A stretch of DNA of 19,141 nt, from contig DATIXD010000286.1 of the NCBI GenBank assembly GCA_035518875.1, positions 1-19,141 of the forward strand, given 5' to 3'. Made by a program: the position numbers and the translations under genes. The stretch comes from DATIXD01 sp035518875 (lineage in GTDB: Bacteria > Pseudomonadota > Gammaproteobacteria > Methylococcales > Methylococcaceae). Position 1 is the stretch's first letter; every line of letters starts with the position of its first letter. Below are positions 14,895 to 19,141 of this stretch, piece after piece. The notes beneath the pieces were generated by a model, which made no database searches, was not told the DNA's origin, and saw only the letters and a list, made by a program, of their open reading frames with translations.

Positions 14895-16133
14895 TCAAGT
14901 GATAATCAATGACTTATACAGTTCAATAAGTTTTATGTAATGATGTTCTTCATTATATAGTTTTTCTGCCTTCTGTTTACCGTTAAAACCAAGTTTGTAA
15001 ACAAGTTGTTTATCATCATTAAGCTTTCTAATACTGCTTGCTAGGTGCGAAACGTCACCGGGATTAATAGTTATTCCGCAGATTCCATCTTCCACGATTT
15101 CAGGAATTCCACCGATTCTACTTGCAATAACGGGCTTCCCAAAAGTAAATGACTCTAGTAGTGTCAAACCAAAAACTTCAAAGCAATTGCTTGGTAAAAT
15201 TGTTGCAATACAACCTTTATAAAGCTCCACAAGCTCGTTTTCTTCTTTATGCCCCAAAAATTCGACATTCGTAAGTCTCAAATTCTTAGCTCTATTTTTT
15301 AGCTCTTCTTCATAGCTTCCAGTTCCCGCAATTTTTAACTTTACATCGGGGAGCTTTGCCATTGCTTCTAATAAATGATCTACCCCTTTTTCTTTCGCCA
15401 ATCTTCCTACGTAGAGGAAATATCCCTTATCATCATACACTGCTTCATTTGCAAAGAATGAGTCACTCAGAAAGTTATTTATGTGGTTAATTTTGTTCTT
15501 TTTGATGCCAGATTCAACTGCCAAATCATAAAGAGCTTTGCTGGGGGTAATAAAAGCATTAATATTATTATAAAAACCCATAGCCTTATTAAATAAACTC
15601 TCTGCTGTACGGACAACAGACTCCGACAAATTTCCGCTTTTGCATTTATTTATCAAATAATGCAGGAGATTCTCATCTAAGCACAATCCATCTTTACAAT
15701 AACTTTCGGATCTTCTGCTTATTGTTCCGCTTGGACAGAAAATTCTTGTGTCGTGCAAGGTCATAACCACAGGAATTTTACGGTTATATATTGCCTTTAA
15801 AACTGACGCAGTAAGATGGTAATACACATTGTGAATATGTATCAAATCAGGATTTACGTCAGAAAGCATTTTATCAAGGTTATTCGCAGCTTCGGAATTA
15901 GTAAATATTTTGAATATATTAACTAATTGTTCAAATGTTGAAGCGGCCCTATAATCAATATTTTTCGGAAAATATTTTGCATATTCATAAGCTTCTACCA
16001 GGTATGGTTTTTTATCAGTAGCGAAGAAAAAAACTTCATGTCCGTTACGCTTAAGCATTTCTGCTTCTTTAGACATAATAATCTCAGCGCCGCCATAGCT
16101 GGTAAAAAAATTATTTACGAATAGTACTTTCAT
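14895..16133 (-). CDS. Family-4 glycosyltransferase (GT-B fold)
   Basis: This encodes about 412 residues. The N-terminal Rossmann half shows VLFVNNFFTSYGGAEIIMSKEA with the GG loop, and HIHNVYYHLTASVLKAI. The C-terminal half shows FLYVGRLAKEKGVDHLLEA, KLKIAGTGSYEEEL, and the donor-binding EX7E motif (EVFGLTLLE, Glu319 and Glu327 from the chosen start) followed by GKPVIASRIGGIPEIVEDG. These are hallmarks of retaining GT4 enzymes that add nucleotide-activated sugars during polysaccharide or O-antigen synthesis on the cytoplasmic face; the sugar is unknown. I begin at the ATG at 16133, where homology starts; 16160 is possible and neither has a strong ribosome site. Base composition is clearly more AT-rich (35-40% GC by eye) than neighbours, implying recent acquisition. 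Confidence 0.92.
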   Translation of the reverse strand: MKVLFVNNFFTSYGGAEIIMSKEAEMLKRNGHEVFFFATDKKPYLVEAYEYAKYFPKNIDYRAASTFEQLVNIFKIFTNSEAANNLDKMLSDVNPDLIHIHNVYYHLTASVLKAIYNRKIPVVMTLHDTRIFCPSGTISRRSESYCKDGLCLDENLLHYLINKCKSGNLSESVVRTAESLFNKAMGFYNNINAFITPSKALYDLAVESGIKKNKINHINNFLSDSFFANEAVYDDKGYFLYVGRLAKEKGVDHLLEAMAKLPDVKLKIAGTGSYEEELKNRAKNLRLTNVEFLGHKEENELVELYKGCIATILPSNCFEVFGLTLLESFTFGKPVIASRIGGIPEIVEDGICGITINPGDVSHLASSIRKLNDDKQLVYKLGFNGKQKAEKLYNEEHHYIKLIELYKSLIIT

Positions 16134-16434
16134 AAAACGTATTTTCACTCTTTCAAGCATGTTGTGACTACTGCGAAGTAATAACCAAACCCGACCCTGA
16201 TTTGTCTAAGGATAGATGTTATGTAGGGTCACTTTGGTGAACCCCTCTTGAACTCAATCAGCCCGATGAGGAGACCCAAGATGAATGCAGTGACCATTAG
16301 AGAGAGCGCTCCCTCCAGGAGAGAGGCATTAAGTAATCAACAGGAAATCCGTTTCTCGAATTCTCCGAAGGCCGTCGTTGCGGCATGGATTGCCTGCATC
16401 CAGAGGCGAAGGGTGGCATCCAGATCACATCCCC

Positions 16435-16470
16435 GCGTTCTGGATTCCGTCACGCCCTGGCGGAATGATA
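16435..16470 (+). repeat. REP/MITE-like palindromic repeat fragment
   Basis: The sequence contains an inverted pair ATTCCG (16444-16449) and CGGAAT (16461-16466) around an 11-base spacer, inside GTTCTGGATTCCG...CGGAATGATA. This is the typical look of dispersed 'CTGGATTCCGGC...CCGGAATGAC' repeats in proteobacterial genomes. It abuts the transposase debris. The surrounding 16134-16570 stretch holds no other gene I can support; short frames there are compositionally random. Confidence 0.5.
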
Positions 16471-16569
16471 ACCATGACTAACGAACTTAATGCGATCGAA
16501 TTATCAGCAGTTGGAACCTCAACCCGATCTCGGGAGGAATCCAGAAAACGGTCGTTTGACCCTTTTCCT

Positions 16570-17060
16570 AACGCCATGAGCAGCATGTATGGGATGGCGG
16601 TCTTGATTTCATTGGTTTGTTTGACGGTTTTGGCGTCACCGCCGATCGGTAAGGTGCATACTTTTTTTCGGACGTAGCAGGCCATGGTCTGATGGCCGAC
16701 GACGCTCATGATGCAAGTTCGACGACCCTGCTCATCGATAACGATGCGCACGGACTTGCCATCGATGGCGAGACTGTCGTCGGTCTGGCCGTAGACTGCA
16801 TTGCACTGTTGCAGGGTGTGGCCCAACGCCTCCGGATCGACACTGGTGAGGCAATCGCGAATAATCGACTCGTTGGGGACGAGTACGCGCCAATTTGCGG
16901 TAGCAGCAGAACCGCTCACGCCCCTTGGGGCCAAGGCTCTTGACCCAGTCCGCCATGGCTTATACCCCCGGCTGCCGCACAAGCTGGCGTCGGCCTTGTG
17001 CGCGGTGCGGATCGGGAATCGTCGTAAAAAAATCCGTAAAGCGCGCATCTGGTCGGCATT
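16570..17060 (-). mobile_element. Degenerate ISAs1-type transposase remnant
   Basis: The fragments are spread over two frames. GSRGYKP (one frame, near 16960) should continue as AMADWVKSLGPKGRERF, which is found in another frame at 16956 and below, so one base has been lost there. The first frame then resumes with NWRVLVPNESIIRDCLTSVDPEALGHTLQQ, YGQTDDSLAIDGKSVR (containing the catalytic Asp of the DDE site), DEQGRRTCIMSVVGHQ and KQTNEIKTAIP. These match the middle of ISAs1-family transposases. The protein collapses after TAIP, at about 16575, so the last catalytic Glu region is missing, as is a proper N-terminus. No terminal inverted repeats were identified. It is inactive. Confidence 0.8.
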
Positions 17061-17080
17061 ACGCAGCGTCTTGGGGACTC

Positions 17081-17103
17081 CGGTATGACGGCGGGAATCC
17101 AGC
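17081..17103 (-). repeat. Second REP/MITE-like repeat fragment, inverted
   Basis: On the minus strand this reads GCTGGATTCCCGCCGTCATACCGG, sharing CTGGATTCC with the repeat at 16435-16470 but in opposite orientation (GGAATCCAG at 17094-17102 on the plus strand). The two lie on either side of the transposase remnant. It is partial and imperfect. The rest of 17104-17373 contains no gene I can support. Confidence 0.4.
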
Positions 17104-17373
17104 AATGGACGGGATAGTACGGTTCGAGCATCGGCCTGAGGGAATCGGCCAACAACTTCCATGCGCTCAGCGAATCTGGTGGTCCGGGGATCAGGTGCGA
17201 TTGCACTACACAAGCGTCGGAGGCCTATCGGCATACTGAGGCCAACCACGGAGAGATGATGGTGCACACGCAGGATGGCGATGCGATCGGAGCGCTGCGG
17301 CTGGGCCGAGGTTGCCAAGGTGTTTGCAGGAGCTGTTTTGACGGTTCGATCCAGAAGGCCTGGGAATGTAGCT

Positions 17374-18597
17374 TCAGGTGACCGGCAGACCCTGTCTACG
17401 CCGCCCGAGCCAATCGGAGATCAGACCCTTCAGGCCTGGCTCCACCAGAGCATTGAAACCGTAACTCACAACGAAACAAACGCAGATCGTCGCCAGCGCA
17501 CCTTCCCACTTGCCGACACCGGATTTAACGAGGCCTGCAAAGATCCAACCCCCGGTCGTGAAATGAACTAGATAGATCGGATAGGTCAGCAAGCCGATCT
17601 GCCTGCAATGAGCACGGACGGCATCGCCAATCTGAAACCGAGGCTCCAGTGCGATCGCGAGGCCGAGGATCAGGACCACGGACAGCCAGACGAACATCGG
17701 TACATAGCGCGACTGACTGAGAACGAGTACGGCTGACGTCTGATCCGCCGTGGTCAAAATCGAAAGACAGGAACATACTACCATGACAAACAGCCAAGCA
17801 AGCCGAGCAGGAGTGGCACCCTGATTGCCGATCTCTCGGGAGATCATGCCAACCAAGAAAAAGCTGCCTGTGGTAATTAAGAAGTATTTGGCAAAGTACG
17901 CCTTTTTGGCGAGCATGAGGATTTCGCCGAAATGGCCCAAAGCAACGAACCTATCTTGTATCGAGGCCGCCAACCAGAAGACCATCACGACCGCGGCGCC
18001 CACGCGGGCCAAACGGGGAATCCCATTACGGCCGCGAAAATGTAGTGTCACGCCAATAATTGAGTAAAATAGAACCTCAACAGTCAGCGTCCAGAGAACC
18101 CCGTCGATCCAAGGTCCCTTCGGGAACAGGATGAGGGACTTGAGCCAGAGCAAAGATGCTTCTTGGATAGTAATGCTGCCCATGGCGACAACAATCAGAT
18201 AAGCGGCCGTGGAAAAGAAAAAGATCGCAGGAGTCAAGCGCAACAGCCTGCTCCTGGCAAATGACGCCGCGTCTCCGTTATCTGCGGTCGACGCAATCAC
18301 ATAGCCGGAAATAACAAAAAAGATCTCGACGCCGACCCAGCCCCACCACGACAATGATAATACTTCCGGAAAGCTAATTCCTGATCGCACCATAATATTA
18401 TATGGCTCATGCGAGCTCTGCATTGCCCACGAATAAAAGAAATAATGGTAGCTTACAACCAGAAGGGCTGCGACCATCCGCAATATATCGAGAGATACAA
18501 GAGCCTTCTCTCTCCCGCGGGCCGTCCCTTGAAACCTCACGCCTGGTTTACCACCAATCGATCGTCGGTTCTGAATCGACTGGGCCTCGCCGGCCAT
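17374..18597 (-). CDS. Acyltransferase-3 family membrane protein (OafA-like)
   Basis: This encodes about 407 residues with roughly ten membrane spans. The acyltransferase-3 signature is present: SLDILRMVAALLVVSYHYFF (conserved Arg40 and His51), WWGWVGVEIFFVISGYVIA, then ARSRLLRLTPA with the conserved Arg pair. It ends with GLLTYPIYLVHF and a final helix. Family members transfer acyl groups, often acetyl, to sugars of O-antigen, exopolysaccharide or lipids from the cytoplasmic side. The start at 18597 is preferred because GGGGG lies about 9 bases upstream; ATG at 18621 is possible but has no ribosome site. It lies between two glycosyltransferase genes on the same strand, supporting surface-polysaccharide modification. 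Confidence 0.9.
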   Translation of the reverse strand: MAGEAQSIQNRRSIGGKPGVRFQGTARGREKALVSLDILRMVAALLVVSYHYFFYSWAMQSSHEPYNIMVRSGISFPEVLSLSWWGWVGVEIFFVISGYVIASTADNGDAASFARSRLLRLTPAIFFFSTAAYLIVVAMGSITIQEASLLWLKSLILFPKGPWIDGVLWTLTVEVLFYSIIGVTLHFRGRNGIPRLARVGAAVVMVFWLAASIQDRFVALGHFGEILMLAKKAYFAKYFLITTGSFFLVGMISREIGNQGATPARLAWLFVMVVCSCLSILTTADQTSAVLVLSQSRYVPMFVWLSVVLILGLAIALEPRFQIGDAVRAHCRQIGLLTYPIYLVHFTTGGWIFAGLVKSGVGKWEGALATICVCFVVSYGFNALVEPGLKGLISDWLGRRRQGLPVT

Positions 18598-18769
18598 TGA
18601 TATCTGCCCCCAGGAATCCATATAATTATCAAATTAGGACAATTCTTCCTTTAGACCGGGAAAGATTGGTCATTTTTGCGTCCATGTGTCGTGATATTTG
18701 GTTTGGTTCTCATTGTTTCTGATTAATTGTTACGGTCTCGTCAGTCGAATTTACTTTGGGCAAAAATTC

Positions 18770-19141
18770 CTAATTCAATTGGAGAATCTTGCGCGGATCT
18801 ATACGACCCAGAGCTAGATCGCCGAGCGCGAGCATGTTGCCTTTCAGACGACCGCGCCGATCCACCCAGGGTTCAGGCGCAATGCATCGTGCGATGTTTC
18901 GCGCTACATTTCGCACCATTTGACTCAATGCCCGCGGCGGAGATAATGTCCCCTTTCGCGTCATGTAGATCGGATTTGCGATCTGGGAGTACCCAAATCT
19001 GACGCCGGAAGTTCGCCCACGCTTTGTACCCAGATGCACGCCTGATAACCTTGTACTCCTCACAATGCGCCCGTGTGGCGCCATTTGGCGGCTGAAATCT
19101 ACATCTTCCAGCCAACCGTATAGAGGCAAATTCTCGTCGAA
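18770..19141 (-). CDS. Family-2 glycosyltransferase, C-terminal part
   Basis: The gene continues past the right edge; 123 codons are visible. FDENLPLYGWLEDVDFSRQM contains the acidic ED-D stretch near the acceptor-site end of GT2 (GT-A) transferases, followed by GRIVRSTRLSGVHLGTKRGRTSG, GYSQIANPIYMTRKG and a basic C-terminus ending LGRIDPRKILQLN. Nothing upstream, including the DXD donor motif, is visible, so the sugar cannot be guessed. It is the gene before the acyltransferase on the same strand, with about 170 bases between them. Confidence 0.82.
   Translation of the reverse strand, partial: FDENLPLYGWLEDVDFSRQMAPHGRIVRSTRLSGVHLGTKRGRTSGVRFGYSQIANPIYMTRKGTLSPPRALSQMVRNVARNIARCIAPEPWVDRRGRLKGNMLALGDLALGRIDPRKILQLN

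Noticed and set aside
14258..14912. Several overlapping rightward frames over the HEAT gene
   Set aside because: Periodic antisense products of the HEAT repeats; their apparent repeats only mirror the real gene.

Overview
The window looks like chromosomal DNA of a GC-rich gammaproteobacterium. The gene set is a CYTH triphosphatase, a RimK-like ligase with an RLAN N-terminus, a GNAT/C39 protein, a glycine-zipper OmpA lipoprotein, HypF and an ISAs1-type transposase remnant. It recalls methanotroph relatives (Methylococcales), but that placement is an inference from family resemblance and codon usage, not a measurement. No rRNA, tRNA, CRISPR array or replication origin was seen.

Layout. Positions 1-766 hold no gene I can support; they end at a strong terminator for the leftward exported SnoaL/NTF2-like gene (858-1331). 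That gene is divergent from a LysR regulator (1448-2377), with an AT-rich, partly palindromic control region between them. Rightward genes follow: a CYTH-fold enzyme (2506-2973), a membrane-anchored SRPBCC protein (3032-3577), a decayed sodium:solute symporter (3663-4128), a CPBP membrane protease (4166-4771) and a spermidine-synthase-like protein (5101-5871). The last gene converges, with 3 bases between stops, on a tight two-gene leftward unit: GNAT plus C39-like peptidase (7339-8463), then RLAN-RimK ATP-grasp ligase (5875-7335). This unit is the most interesting system here, a probable amide-bond-forming module with acetyltransferase, ligase and peptidase activities.

Leftward genes then continue to the right edge: HypF (8704-10989, without other hyp genes in view), a glycine-zipper/OmpA lipoprotein with a Tyr/Pro-rich tail (11093-11998), a tiny His/Tyr-rich lipoprotein (12063-12260), a membrane protein split by an in-frame amber codon (12459-13220) and an exported 13-unit HEAT-repeat protein (13298-14848).

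From about 14.9 kb the character changes to an accessory surface-polysaccharide region. It holds a strikingly AT-rich GT4 glycosyltransferase (14895-16133), a wrecked ISAs1-type transposase with repeat fragments (about 16435-17103), an acyltransferase-3 membrane protein (17374-18597) and the C-terminal end of a GT2 glycosyltransferase running off the window (18770-19141). Mixed composition plus insertion-sequence debris suggests assembly by transfer and rearrangement.

Three loci show recent decay: the symporter (two frameshifts plus a large deletion), the amber-interrupted membrane protein and the transposase.
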